Positions 42,057-51,161 of a stretch of DNA of 64,000 nt are shown piece by piece (within the stretch, counting starts at the first letter, position 1; every line of letters starts with the position of its first letter). The DNA is taken from positions 4,232,501 through 4,296,500 of the forward strand of contig NZ_LT963352.1 of assembly GCF_900236475.1 (NCBI RefSeq), read 5' to 3'. The notes beneath the pieces were generated by a model. That model worked only from the letters and a program-made list of their open reading frames with translations, was not told the DNA's origin and made no database searches. The position numbers and the translations under genes are program-made. The DNA comes from Streptomyces chartreusis NRRL 3882. Lineage in GTDB: Bacteria > Actinomycetota > Actinomycetes > Streptomycetales > Streptomycetaceae.

Positions 42057-43973
42057 TCACCCCCGCCGATCGGCGGGGGTGCGGCAGTCGTAGAGGCCGA
42101 AGTTGCCCCTGGTGCGCCAGCCGTAGGCCCCGGAGCGGATGCGCTCGCAGTGGGACTTCACCCACGTCGTGGCGGGGGTGGTGGGTCGCAGGTGGGTGAG
42201 CAGCACGTAGCGGAGTTGGTGGGTGGCGATCAGGTTGCCGAGCTGCGGGGCGCTGGGGAAGGGGGTCTTCCCGGTGAATCCGCCCATGACGAGCACGGGT
42301 TGGGACTGAGCGCGCAGCAGACGTTCCGCGGGGTAGGCGGCCTGGGTCGCGAGCAGGTACTTCTCGCCTTTTCGGTGCGCGATGAGGTAGTCCAGCAGGG
42401 CGGCGTCGCGGGCGCTGGGCCGGCCGAGCTCGGCCCGGCGCAGGGCGCGCGGGTCGTGGAGGGCTCTGTGGTGGAACTCGCCGACCGGACCCGCTGTCGG
42501 GGACGTAGGGGCGCCCGCGTAGCGCGGGTCGAGGGACGAGACGGCCCAGCCGGCGGGTACGAGCAAAGTGGCCGCGATCCCGGCGGCCAGAGAGCCCTGG
42601 ACCAGCCTCCGGGAGGCGCGTGACCCGCCGGACCACAGGCCGACGGCCCCGCACACCGCGAAGATCACGGCGAACGCCGGCAACCGGGAGACGAACCAGG
42701 TCGGCCTGTCGAGTACGAGCGCCCAGGCCACCGTCAGCACGATCGCCGACGGCAGCCACAGCCGTCGCCGGCCGCCCGCCTCGTAAGCGGACCGGAAGAG
42801 CGCGAGGCCGCCTCCGGCCAGCGCGGCGATCGCCGGTGCGAGCACGGCCGTGTAGTAGACGTGATTGCCGTTGGAGACGCTGAACACCACGGCATGGACG
42901 GCGAGCCAGCCGCCCCAGAGGAGGAAACCCGCACGCAGCGGGTCGGTCCGCGGCCGGCGGGCGCGCCAGATGAGAGCCGTGACGACGGCGAGCACGGCGA
43001 GCGGCAGGAACCAGGCGATCTGCGGGCCGACAGTGTGGTTGACGAGCATCCCCCAGCCGGTGTTCCCGGTCATACGGCCGGCGGCGGTGGCCGGAACGGC
43101 GCCGAACGCGGTGGCGTCCTCGCTGAAGCGGCTCAGGCCGTTGTAGCCGAAGACCAGGCTGAAGGGGTTGTTGTTCGACGTGGCATCGACATACGGGCGG
43201 TCGGCCGCGGGAGTCACCCACGCGATCAGCGCCCACGAGCAGGAGACGGTCAGCGTGACCGCACCGCTCAGCAGGAGGCGCAGAGCCCTCCGCAAGGGCA
43301 GGTCGGGCGCGGTGAGTTGATACACCGCGGCGAAGACCGGCAGGACGAGCCAGGCCTGCAGCATCTTCGTCTGGAAGGCGAGTCCGACCCAGACGCCACA
43401 CGTGATCAGCGGGAGCAGCCGCCCGGTCCGTACCGCCTTCTGCAGGGCTCCGGCGGCTGCCACCAGCAGCAGCGTGAGTGCGGTGTCCGGGATGGTGGCC
43501 CTGTTCAGTGCCACGGTGACCGGAGTGAAGGTGAGCGTCAGCGCGGCGATCAGCGCGGCGAACGGCCCGGCCCAGGCCCGTACGATCCGGTGCAGCAGCC
43601 ATACGGTGAGCACGCCCTCGATCACATGGGGCAGCGCGGCCGCCCACGTGTGCGGCCCGAAGATCCAGACGGAGACGGCGTCGGGCCAGAAGGCGCCGGG
43701 CACCTTGTCGAGGGTGATCGAACCGCTGGTGTCGAGACCGCCGAAGAAGAAGGCCCGCCAACTGGTGGCCATCGACCGTACCGCCGCGCTGTAGTAGGGG
43801 TGGATCGCGGCGTGCCCCATGCCCCAGGCGTACAGCAGTGCGGCGACGCCCAGCACCGCGGCCGGCGCCGGGCGTTCCCAGCGTGCCGGAGCTTCCAGCC
43901 GGTCGGCGCGGCGGTGCGATTCCCGGCCGAGGCCGGGGGAGCCGGTGCTCCGGGCTGTGGGGACGACGGCCAT
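42057..43973 (-). CDS. Polytopic glycosyltransferase, PMT/ArnT-like (GT39/GT83 type)
   Basis: 638 aa from the ATG at 43973, which has AAGGA 8 nt upstream; an in-frame ATG at 43991 has none. About eleven membrane segments. The first external loop has the acidic motif GGLDTSGSITLDKVPGAFWP, typical of actinobacterial ArnT-family proteins that use polyprenyl-phosphate sugars. The C-terminal part (about 490-638) is a soluble extracytoplasmic domain (GEKYLLATQAAYPAERLLRA, VMGGFTGKTPFPSAPQLGNL). It lies 68 nt after the DUF418-type gene and 261 nt before the PGA-like operon. Glycosylation of a surface polymer or protein is inferred. Confidence 0.88.
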   Translation of the reverse strand: MAVVPTARSTGSPGLGRESHRRADRLEAPARWERPAPAAVLGVAALLYAWGMGHAAIHPYYSAAVRSMATSWRAFFFGGLDTSGSITLDKVPGAFWPDAVSVWIFGPHTWAAALPHVIEGVLTVWLLHRIVRAWAGPFAALIAALTLTFTPVTVALNRATIPDTALTLLLVAAAGALQKAVRTGRLLPLITCGVWVGLAFQTKMLQAWLVLPVFAAVYQLTAPDLPLRRALRLLLSGAVTLTVSCSWALIAWVTPAADRPYVDATSNNNPFSLVFGYNGLSRFSEDATAFGAVPATAAGRMTGNTGWGMLVNHTVGPQIAWFLPLAVLAVVTALIWRARRPRTDPLRAGFLLWGGWLAVHAVVFSVSNGNHVYYTAVLAPAIAALAGGGLALFRSAYEAGGRRRLWLPSAIVLTVAWALVLDRPTWFVSRLPAFAVIFAVCGAVGLWSGGSRASRRLVQGSLAAGIAATLLVPAGWAVSSLDPRYAGAPTSPTAGPVGEFHHRALHDPRALRRAELGRPSARDAALLDYLIAHRKGEKYLLATQAAYPAERLLRAQSQPVLVMGGFTGKTPFPSAPQLGNLIATHQLRYVLLTHLRPTTPATTWVKSHCERIRSGAYGWRTRGNFGLYDCRTPADRRG

Positions 43974-44041
43974 GGCGACGGTCCTTGACATCAGGGTCGA
44001 GGCGGAACACGCCCGGACTTCTGGTGGTGCCCGCCCGAGGC

Positions 44042-45328
44042 TCAGCGGACGCGATTCGCCAGTTTCGTGGCGCTGTTGAGCAGGTACTCCAGCGGTCCGC
44101 GTCGGAAGAAGCGGGACCAGATCGCCGCGAACACGGTGGCCCCGGCGATGAAGCAGAGCAGCAGCGCGGCGGAGGCGGACTGCGGCGGGGTGGCCGCTTC
44201 GCCGGGCAGGGCGAGGATCACCAGGATGTGGCCCACGTACAGGGTCAGGGACATGGTGCCGACGGCGATGACCGGCGTTGCCAGGCGACGCAGCCACGGC
44301 AGTCGGTCCAGGGCCACCGTCAGGCACAGGAGCACGGTGATCGCGATCCCGATGCTGCCGATGAGGTCGAACGTGGAACCGGTGTGCGGCTCGGCTGCCA
44401 GGAGCCCCCATGCGTCGGGGCCACCCAACCCACCACCGACGGGCGAGTCGAAGGATCCCGATGCCATGGCGGCGTCCTTCATGGCACCTGGGTCCTTCAT
44501 GGCGCCGAAGTCCTTCATGTCAGGCATCCCGGCCATGATCTTCTGAGCACCACCGGTCAGCCGGAGCGCCAGCCACGAGACGCCGTATCCGAACGCGATC
44601 AGCGCGGGACCGACGACGGCCAGCCGCCGCTGGACCGTGCGGGAGGTCAGGTCCAGCCGGCCCAGCGCCATACCGGTGACCACGAACGTCATCCAGGTGA
44701 TCGCCGGGTAGAGGCCGAGGAGCAGGAGGTCGAGCACGCCTACGCCGGACAGCCGCGCGATCGGGTCGTACGAGTCGATGCTGTTCACGATCGACTCGGT
44801 GAGCAGCGCCCGGATCACATACGCCACCTGCGGCGTGACGACCGCCAGCGTGACCGCGATGGCCGCGAGCGTCCTGGCCCGCAGCCGCAGCAGGGGCAGG
44901 GCCAGCAGGAAGTACAACGCGTAGAAGTTGAGGATCCCGGCACCGCCGAAGTTGGTCATCGCCAACGCGCTGCCCAGCACCAGCAGGATCACGGCCCGGA
45001 TCACGATCCGGGCCCTCGCCTGCCGGCCGGCCAGTCCGGTCTTCGGCTCGAAGCGGCCCGCGATCAGCATCAACGAGAAGCCGGCGAGCGTGGCGAACAG
45101 CGCCGACGCCCGGCCGCTCGCCAGCTCCAGGAACCAGTCGCCGACGCCGCCGCCTGGCGTGGGTGCGGGGCCGACGTGCACGGCGAACATCCCGAACACG
45201 GCCAGTGCACGGGCGAGGTCCACCCCCACCAGCCGCGCCAACGGCGTGGGGCGTTCCATCGCCGTGTCGGACCCGGGTGAGGGTGAGGGCCGGGAAGACG
45301 TCTTCTTGGCGCTTTCGATCTCGGTCAC
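44042..45328 (-). CDS. DUF418/HGSNAT-type membrane acyltransferase, paralogue 2
   Basis: 428 aa from a GTG at 45328 with no clear ribosome site. It is nearly co-linear with 32428-33693: RLVGVDLARALAVFGMFAVH, LAGFSLMLIAGRFEPKTGLA, GVGVLDLLLLGLYPAITWM and the end WSRFFRRGPLEYLLN match the paralogue. The variable loop has repeated DPGAMKD-type units around residues 270-295. It opens the 11-kb minus-strand run. Predicted to transfer an acyl group across the membrane to a sugar or polymer; the substrate may be the product of the adjacent glycosyltransferase. Confidence 0.85.
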   Translation of the reverse strand: MTEIESAKKTSSRPSPSPGSDTAMERPTPLARLVGVDLARALAVFGMFAVHVGPAPTPGGGVGDWFLELASGRASALFATLAGFSLMLIAGRFEPKTGLAGRQARARIVIRAVILLVLGSALAMTNFGGAGILNFYALYFLLALPLLRLRARTLAAIAVTLAVVTPQVAYVIRALLTESIVNSIDSYDPIARLSGVGVLDLLLLGLYPAITWMTFVVTGMALGRLDLTSRTVQRRLAVVGPALIAFGYGVSWLALRLTGGAQKIMAGMPDMKDFGAMKDPGAMKDAAMASGSFDSPVGGGLGGPDAWGLLAAEPHTGSTFDLIGSIGIAITVLLCLTVALDRLPWLRRLATPVIAVGTMSLTLYVGHILVILALPGEAATPPQSASAALLLCFIAGATVFAAIWSRFFRRGPLEYLLNSATKLANRVR

Positions 45329-45359
45329 CGGGACAACCCTGCCGAGGCGGTGGGCGGTC

Positions 45360-45379
45360 GACCATCCGCCGGGCTTCGG
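45360..45379 (-). promoter_or_regulatory. 20-bp element shared by both DUF418-type genes (copy 2)
   Basis: On the minus strand CCGAAGCCCGGCGGATGGTC, ending 31 nt before the start at 45328. The other copy, CCGAAGCCTGCCGGATGGTC (32377-32396), ends 31 nt before the start at 32428: 18 of 20 identical and the same spacing. It is probably a promoter or activator element, or a relic of duplication. Confidence 0.6.
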
Positions 45380-45391
45380 GAGGTGCCCCGC

Positions 45392-45405
45392 CGGTCGGCC
45401 GACCG
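45392..45405. promoter_or_regulatory. Palindrome CGGTCGGCCGACCG upstream of paralogue 2
   Basis: Perfect 14-bp palindrome about 64 nt before the DUF418-type start at 45328. The same half-site (CCGGTCGGCGGG) recurs upstream of paralogue 1. It could be a regulator site serving both genes or the divergent GH2 gene. Confidence 0.4.
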
Positions 45406-45658
45406 ATCCCCTCCGACTGGCGGGGGACGGTGGATGGGGCGCCGGCGCTGCCGTCCCTCCGGAGGCGCCTGCAGCTTCTGCTGCCCTCTTGTGTTCGATT
45501 CATCGACTCCTAAGGTCGTCGACGCTCCCGAGACCGCTGCTGATCTGCGGACTTACGCGCGGAAGCGCTTCGACAACCGTGTGCCGACCGGGCCCTCCGA
45601 CTACCCCGCACGTCCTCGCCGCGCCCTCCCTGAGGGTCGACTGAAGCCTGGAGACCTC

Positions 45659-48481
45659 ATGCAAATGTCCCGTCGTGGCGTTCTGATCCTCGGTGCCGCC
45701 GGCGCGGCCGCCGCCGGCGGCCTTCCCGCGGGCTCGGCCCGGGCCGCCGAGACGGCCGACGCAGCGGACGCCTCCGCGCGCACCGAGCGCCTGTATCTGT
45801 CCGGAGAGGACGCCGACCACCCGGTCGACTGGGACTTCCTGTGCACCAGCGGGCGGCGCAGCGGCAGTTGGGGCAGCATCCCGGTGCCGTCCAACTGGGA
45901 GTTCCACGGATACGGCACCTACAACTACGGGTGGAATCTGCGCCCGGAGGAAAAGGGCCGCTACCGGCACACCTTCACGCCGCCCGCCCACTGGCGTGAC
46001 AGACGCGTCTTCCTCGTCTTCGAAGGGTCGATGACCGAGACCGAGGCGTGGATCAACGGCGAGTCGGCCGGGCCCGTCCACCGCGGCGGCTTCTACCGGT
46101 TCCGTCACGAGGTGACCGACAAGCTGCGTCCGGGCCAGGACAACCTCCTGGAGGTGACCGTCAGCAAGGAGTCCACCGACGACTCCGTCAACCGGGCCGA
46201 ACGCCTGGGCAACTACTGGAACTTCGGCGGCATCTACCGCCCCGTTCACCTCGAGGCGTTCCCGCTCCAGCACATCGAGCGCATCGCCGTCGACGCCCGC
46301 GCCGACGGCACGCTGCGGATCGACGCCCATCTGTCGGGTACCGGTACCGCCGACCGTCTCGTCGCACGGGTCACCGACCTCTCCGGGCGCCCGGTCGGCG
46401 CCCCGTTCACCGCGGCCGTCGCTCCCGGCGACACGACGGTGACCCTCAGGACCGCTGTCGACTCCCCCCGCCAGTGGACGGCGGAGACCCCGCACCTCTA
46501 CCGTGTCGAGGTCGCGCTCCGCGCCGACGACCACCGCACCGTCCACCGCGTCGACGAGAGATTCGGCTTCCGCACCGTCGAGGTGCGCCCCGGCGACGGC
46601 GTGTACGTCAACGGCGTCAAGGTCCTCCTCAAGGGAGCCAACCGGCACACCATCTGGCCCACGTCCGGCCGGGCGACCAGCGCCCGCATCAGCCGCAAGG
46701 ACATCCTCCTGATGCGGGAGATGAACATGAACGCGGTCCGGATGTCCCACTACCCGCCGGACACGCACTTCCTCGACCTCGCCGACGAACTCGGGCTGTA
46801 CGTGCTCGACGAACTGGCCGGCTGGCAGAAGTCCTACGACGAGGAGGCGGGCAGACCTCTCGTCGCCTCGATGGTCACGCGTGACGTCAACCACCCGTCG
46901 ATCCTGTTCTGGTGCAACGGCAACGAAGGCGGCTGGAACACCGCCCTCGACGACGACTACGCCCGGCACGACCCCCAGCAGCGCACCGTTCTCCACCCCT
47001 GGGCGAACTTCGGCGGCATCAACACCGACCACTACGAGACGTACGACAGCACGCGCCGCATCCTCCAGGAACACGGCGACGTCTTCATGCCCACCGAGTT
47101 CCTCCACGGCCTCTACGACGGCGGCGCCGGCGCCGGGCTCGACGACTACTGGGAGCTGATGGGCCGTGAACGGCTCTCCGTCGGCGGCTTCCTGTGGTCA
47201 CTGATCGACGAGGGCATCGTGCGCGACGACCTCGACGGTACCGTCGACGTGGCGGGCAACGCCGCACCCGACGGCATCCTCGGCCCCTTCCGCGAGAAGG
47301 AGGCCAGCTTCTACACGATCAAGGACATCTGGTCTCCGATACAACTCGCCGAACCGGAGCGGTTCACCTCCGGCCTGCCCAACGACTTCGACGGGCGGAT
47401 CGCCCTCACCAACCACTACGCCTTCACCAACGCCCGTGCCTGCCGGTTCACCTGGCGGCTCCTGGACTTCCGCACCCCGTCGCAGCGGCGGGACGGCCAC
47501 ACGGTGCGTGCCCAGGGCACCGCCTCCGCTCCGGACATCGAGCCCGGCGCGCAAGGAGTGCTGCGCCTGCCCCTGCCGTCCGGCTGGCGACGCGCCGACG
47601 CCATGGCGCTCACCGTCACCGATGCCGACGGCCGCGAGATCCGCAGCTGGACATGGACCATCACGTCCGCCGCCGACCAGGCCCGACGGCTGGTACGGAC
47701 GGGCCAGGGACCGGCCGTACGCGGCTCGCTGGTGGGCAACACCCTCACCCTCACGTCCCGCCACACCACGGTCACCCTCGACGCCACGACGGGGATGCTG
47801 GCCGGCGTCACCCACCGGGGGGCGGACTTCGCGCTGTCCCGCGGCCCGCTGCCCACCACCGGAACGGCCGACCTCACCCGCCTGACGCACGGGCCCGACG
47901 GCAACGGCTACACGGTGGAGGCCGAGTACTCCGGCGTCCTGCGCCACGTCCGGTGGCGGCTGCACCCCGGCGGCTGGCTGCAGTTGGACTACCGCTACCA
48001 CCTCACCGGCGAGCACGACCTCTTCGGCGTCGGCTTCGACCACCCCGAATCGCAGGTGACCGGAGTGACCTGGCTCGGCCACGGACCCCACAGGGTGTGG
48101 AAGAACCGGCTGCGCGGCGTCGCGACGGACGTCTGGACGAAGCAGTACAACGACACCGCGACGGGTGCCGACGGCTGGGTGTACCCGGAGTTCAAGGGCT
48201 ACCACGCGGGCGTCCGCTGGGCGTCCCTGCACACCACCGCCGGACGTCTCACCATGGTCTCCGAGGACGAGAACCTCTACCTCCGCCTCTTCACCCCCCG
48301 CTTCGGACCCGACCCCCGCCACACCGCGCCGCCCTTCCCGCAGGGCGATCTCTCCTTCCTCGACGCCATCCCGGCGATCGGCACCAAGTTCGACCCACCG
48401 GCCTCGCTCGGCCCCAGCGGCGGCCCCACCACAGCGACGGGCGACTACGGTCGAACCCTGTACTTCTCGTTCTCCCACTAG
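45659..48481 (+). CDS. Tat-exported glycoside hydrolase family 2 (beta-galactosidase-like)
   Basis: 940 aa. The start is the ATG at 45659 (MQMSRRGVLILG), with GGAGA 5 nt upstream; the open frame 5' of it has no similarity. A twin-arginine signal peptide ends near SARA. GH2 domains in order are the sugar-binding jelly roll (about 45-215), an Ig-like domain, then the TIM barrel from about 310 (LLKGANRHTIWPTSGRATSA, RMSHYPPDTHFLDLADELG). Acid/base Glu is in WCNGNEGGW and the probable nucleophile Glu is in PTEFLHG. C-terminal beta domains follow, including a galactosidase-small-chain-like end (TGVTWLGHGPHRVWKNRL). Substrate is a secreted or environmental beta-glycoside. It diverges from the DUF418 gene. 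Confidence 0.92.
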   Translation: MQMSRRGVLILGAAGAAAAGGLPAGSARAAETADAADASARTERLYLSGEDADHPVDWDFLCTSGRRSGSWGSIPVPSNWEFHGYGTYNYGWNLRPEEKGRYRHTFTPPAHWRDRRVFLVFEGSMTETEAWINGESAGPVHRGGFYRFRHEVTDKLRPGQDNLLEVTVSKESTDDSVNRAERLGNYWNFGGIYRPVHLEAFPLQHIERIAVDARADGTLRIDAHLSGTGTADRLVARVTDLSGRPVGAPFTAAVAPGDTTVTLRTAVDSPRQWTAETPHLYRVEVALRADDHRTVHRVDERFGFRTVEVRPGDGVYVNGVKVLLKGANRHTIWPTSGRATSARISRKDILLMREMNMNAVRMSHYPPDTHFLDLADELGLYVLDELAGWQKSYDEEAGRPLVASMVTRDVNHPSILFWCNGNEGGWNTALDDDYARHDPQQRTVLHPWANFGGINTDHYETYDSTRRILQEHGDVFMPTEFLHGLYDGGAGAGLDDYWELMGRERLSVGGFLWSLIDEGIVRDDLDGTVDVAGNAAPDGILGPFREKEASFYTIKDIWSPIQLAEPERFTSGLPNDFDGRIALTNHYAFTNARACRFTWRLLDFRTPSQRRDGHTVRAQGTASAPDIEPGAQGVLRLPLPSGWRRADAMALTVTDADGREIRSWTWTITSAADQARRLVRTGQGPAVRGSLVGNTLTLTSRHTTVTLDATTGMLAGVTHRGADFALSRGPLPTTGTADLTRLTHGPDGNGYTVEAEYSGVLRHVRWRLHPGGWLQLDYRYHLTGEHDLFGVGFDHPESQVTGVTWLGHGPHRVWKNRLRGVATDVWTKQYNDTATGADGWVYPEFKGYHAGVRWASLHTTAGRLTMVSEDENLYLRLFTPRFGPDPRHTAPPFPQGDLSFLDAIPAIGTKFDPPASLGPSGGPTTATGDYGRTLYFSFSH

Positions 48482-48597
48482 GCCCTTTTCGGTTGGATCA
48501 GGGCCTCTGTGAGGTGCGGTGCCTTCCGGCCGACCCGAGCGGGTCTGGTGCGTGCCAGACCCCGCGACGCCGGGCTGATCCAAACGACGGGGCCTAG
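48478..48597. mobile_element. MITE-like element with IS5-type CTAG target duplication
   Basis: A 120-bp segment bounded by CTAGGCCC (48478-48485) and GGGCCTAG (48590-48597), with inner inverted repeats TTGGATCAG (48493-48501) and CTGATCCAA (48575-48583) and a central hairpin GGGTCTGG/CCAGACCC (48541-48562). CTAG at both ends looks like a 4-bp target duplication. It carries no gene. Its left CTAG provides the TAG stop codon of the GH2 gene, so the element may have trimmed or altered that C-terminus. It could instead act simply as a terminator. Confidence 0.6.
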
Positions 48598-48926
48598 CGC
48601 GCGCCGGTGGCGGCCAGGAACAGTCAGCTTTCGGCCGTGAGAGCGGTGGTGCGGGCGCTCGATCCCTCACTGAACGGATCCACTTGAGGAAGACGTCGCG
48701 GAGCCGATCGCGGTCGTCCGACTCGGGGACCATCTGTCACACCGGCCCCTCCACCTACGGCGGAAAAACTTCGGCTATGCGATGGATTGGATCGACTCCT
48801 CTTCACGCCAGGAGGCCACTTGGACAGGGAAAACGCAACTTCGACAGGACCCGCGGAGGCAGCTACCTTCACCTGGCCTTGGGCGATCGCCCACGGTCGC
48901 ACAGGAGTTCCTTCAGGGAGAGACGC
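48598..48926. other. Intergenic region before the DUF3291 gene
   Basis: About 330 nt with no recognised gene on either strand. The last 30 nt hold the ribosome site (AGGGAGAG) of the DUF3291 gene. The part next to the MITE-like element may be old mobile DNA. Confidence 0.4.
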
Positions 48927-49454
48927 ATGCCCCATCTTGCGCTGTACACATTCGGCGTCCTGAAGTCACCTCTCGCCGATCCCGCACCTCTCACGCGCGA
49001 GTTCTACGACGTTGGTGAGGCCGTCTACCGGAAGATCAGTCAGCACCCCGGGTACCTCGCGCGTGCTGAAGCGGCAGACGGTGACCGGGGCATGCTCTTC
49101 GAGGCGGACTGGGGTGCATGGGGAGAGTTCGCCGTACCGACTTGGTACGACAAGGGCCGTACGGTGGAAACCACCGCCCTGGCCGCGACCCTCTCACTCT
49201 GGACCGACCTGCGCCCCGCCTTCGACGCCGTCTACACCGGTCTGCACCGTGAGGCGCTGAACAGGCGTTACGACTGGTTCGAGAGGACAAGGCACCCGAA
49301 TTACGTGATGTGGTGGGTCTCCGACGGCGTGATACCCACCTGGCAGGACGGGGTTTCCAGGCTGGAACACCTCCACGACCACGGCTCCGCGCCGCACGCC
49401 TTCACCTTCCACCACTCGTTCGCCCCGGAGGGAACGCCGACCAGGACCAAATGA
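48927..49454 (+). CDS. DUF3291 family protein
   Basis: 175 aa from the ATG at 48927 (MPHLALYTFGVLKSPLADP), with AGGGAGAG just upstream. DUF3291 proteins are small cytoplasmic alpha/beta-barrel-like proteins with conserved Trp and His residues (ERTRHPNYVMWWVSDGVIPT, then LEHLHDHGSAPHAFTFHHSF). Their function is unknown; heme or monooxygenase-like dimeric folds have been proposed. It stands alone between the GH2 gene and the convergent alpha/beta-hydrolase. Confidence 0.85.
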   Translation: MPHLALYTFGVLKSPLADPAPLTREFYDVGEAVYRKISQHPGYLARAEAADGDRGMLFEADWGAWGEFAVPTWYDKGRTVETTALAATLSLWTDLRPAFDAVYTGLHREALNRRYDWFERTRHPNYVMWWVSDGVIPTWQDGVSRLEHLHDHGSAPHAFTFHHSFAPEGTPTRTK

Positions 49455-49535
49455 CGGCGAACAGATGCGTCTGCGGTACGGCGGATCCGCTGGATCTCCG
49501 CCATGCACTGCTCCTTGGGCCGGTGGTCCCGGGGC

Positions 49536-50414
49536 TCAGGCCACCGCGTTCAACAAGTCGGCCGGCACGTCGGGTCGTTCCAGGGTGATGAAGTGGCCGG
49601 CCTTCCGTACCTGCGTGAACTCGGCGGCCGGCAGCAGCCGCTTGTCGGCCTCCCGGTCCGAGGGCCGGGACCAGTCCTTCTCGCCGTAGACGAGGTGGAC
49701 GGGCGCCTTGACCTCCGGGTAGCGCGAGCGGGCCGCGATGAGGCTGGGCAGGGCCTGGTACACACCCCGGGCGACGGTCGGGTAGCCGGGGCGGCGGCCC
49801 ACCTGGAGGAGCTCGTCCACGTAGTCCTCCCGCAGCGCGCTCTTGTCGCCGAGGCCGCCCTGAAGGATCTTGCGGAGGGCGGGCTTGGGTTCCACCCCGG
49901 CGATCACCGGGCCGACTCCGGGGGTGAGGACACCGCTGACCACCACGCGGGCGAGGAGGCTGGACCGGGCGATTCCGCCGGGGAAGTCGTAGGTGTTGAC
50001 CGCGACGACGCGCCGTACCCGCTCCGGGAGATCGGCGGCGGTGGTCAGGGCGAGCACCGCCCCCATGGACTCCCCTACCAGCGTCACGTCGTGGAGGTCG
50101 AGTCCGGTGAGGAGCCGCTCGACGCCCGCGCGCATGGCCGGCTCGTCGTACGACGCGCCGGGCACGATCTCGGAGTAGCCCATCCCCGGCAGGTCGAGGG
50201 CGTACACGGTGTAGCGGTCCGCGATCAGCGGGATGAGGAGTCGGAAGTGCTCGGCCTGGGTGCGCACGGTGTGCAGCAGGACCAGGGGAGCGCCGGTGCC
50301 CGCCGTGAGGTAGCGCAGGGTTCCCTCGCGGCCGTCACGTCCCGCGCGCGGGGCGATGGTGTGGCTGGTGGTCCCCGGAATGTGGATCGTGGGACGTGCC
50401 TCGTGGCTGGGCAT
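49536..50414 (-). CDS. Alpha/beta-hydrolase
   Basis: 292 aa, normal length. The nucleophile elbow is VGESMGAV with Ser116, the oxyanion region is LVLLHTVRTQAEHF, and the catalytic His is in RKAGHFITLERPD near residue 275. The acid is probably in the VYGEKDWSRPSDRE strand. GGAG lies 8 nt before the start. It follows the SDR gene by 27 nt on one transcript, so the two probably share TetR-type control and act on one compound, for example reduction plus ester hydrolysis. Substrate unknown. Confidence 0.92.
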   Translation of the reverse strand: MPSHEARPTIHIPGTTSHTIAPRAGRDGREGTLRYLTAGTGAPLVLLHTVRTQAEHFRLLIPLIADRYTVYALDLPGMGYSEIVPGASYDEPAMRAGVERLLTGLDLHDVTLVGESMGAVLALTTAADLPERVRRVVAVNTYDFPGGIARSSLLARVVVSGVLTPGVGPVIAGVEPKPALRKILQGGLGDKSALREDYVDELLQVGRRPGYPTVARGVYQALPSLIAARSRYPEVKAPVHLVYGEKDWSRPSDREADKRLLPAAEFTQVRKAGHFITLERPDVPADLLNAVA

Positions 50415-50441
50415 CTCGCCGGCTCCTGGTGAGTGAAGGGG

Positions 50442-51143
50442 TTACTTCGCCAGCTGGGCGTACAGTCCCGCCAGGTCGCCGGCCAGGCCCGCCTTGACCT
50501 GCCGCGAGATGTCGTCGGCGAGCACCTCGTACGCGCCCGTCTCGACCCCGTCGAGGGCGAGGGCGGCGACGTCACGAGGGTCGGACTTGGGTGCGTCGAC
50601 ATCCGCCGCCAGGTCCGTGTCGACGTAGCCGACGTGCAGTCCGGTGACGGCGATGCCGCGCGGCTGAAGCTCCAGGCGCAGGGAGTTGGTCTGCGACCAC
50701 AGGGCTGCCTTGGAGGCGCTGTAGGAGCCGCCGAGGGCGAGCCAGGAGAGCACGGAGTGCACGTTGAGGAGGTGGCCGCCGCCGTTGCGCTCGATGACCG
50801 GCACGAAGGCCCGGGCGACCAGGAGTGGACCGTAGAAGTTGGTCTCGAACTCCCGGCGGATGTCGTCGACCGGGGAGTCGAGGAAGGACGCGCCGACCGC
50901 GGCGCCCGCGTTGTTGATCAGAACGGTGACGTCTCCCGCCTGCGCTGCGGCGGCCGCCACGGAGGCCGGGTCGGTGACCTCCAGCGCGACCGGGACGGCG
51001 TCGGGGTGCGTCACTGCGCGCGGGTCGCGGGCCGTGGCGTAGACCTTGCCGGCACCGCGCGCGTACAGCTCCTCCACCAGCGCCTTGCCGATGCCGCGGC
51101 TGCCGCCGGTGACGAAGACGTTCGCGCCCTTCAAAACGGTCAT
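50442..51143 (-). CDS. Short-chain dehydrogenase/reductase (SDR)
   Basis: 233 aa, classical SDR. Cofactor motif TGGSRGIG (residues 12-19), NNAG (77-80), and the active-site Tyr141 and Lys145 in GGSYSASKAAL with Ser about residue 130. The start is the ATG at 51143 (MTVLKGANVFVTGG); further upstream the frame runs through the operators. Two perfect TetR-type palindromes begin 18 nt upstream, so it is tightly repressed, presumably until its substrate or a xenobiotic appears. Confidence 0.94.
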   Translation of the reverse strand: MTVLKGANVFVTGGSRGIGKALVEELYARGAGKVYATARDPRAVTHPDAVPVALEVTDPASVAAAAAQAGDVTVLINNAGAAVGASFLDSPVDDIRREFETNFYGPLLVARAFVPVIERNGGGHLLNVHSVLSWLALGGSYSASKAALWSQTNSLRLELQPRGIAVTGLHVGYVDTDLAADVDAPKSDPRDVAALALDGVETGAYEVLADDISRQVKAGLAGDLAGLYAQLAK

Positions 51144-51161
51144 GACTCTCTCCACAGAACG

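Noticed and set aside
45350..45658. Longer N-terminus for the GH2 enzyme
   Set aside because: The ATG at 45659 has a ribosome site and directly starts the Tat signal; upstream codons are unlike any protein.
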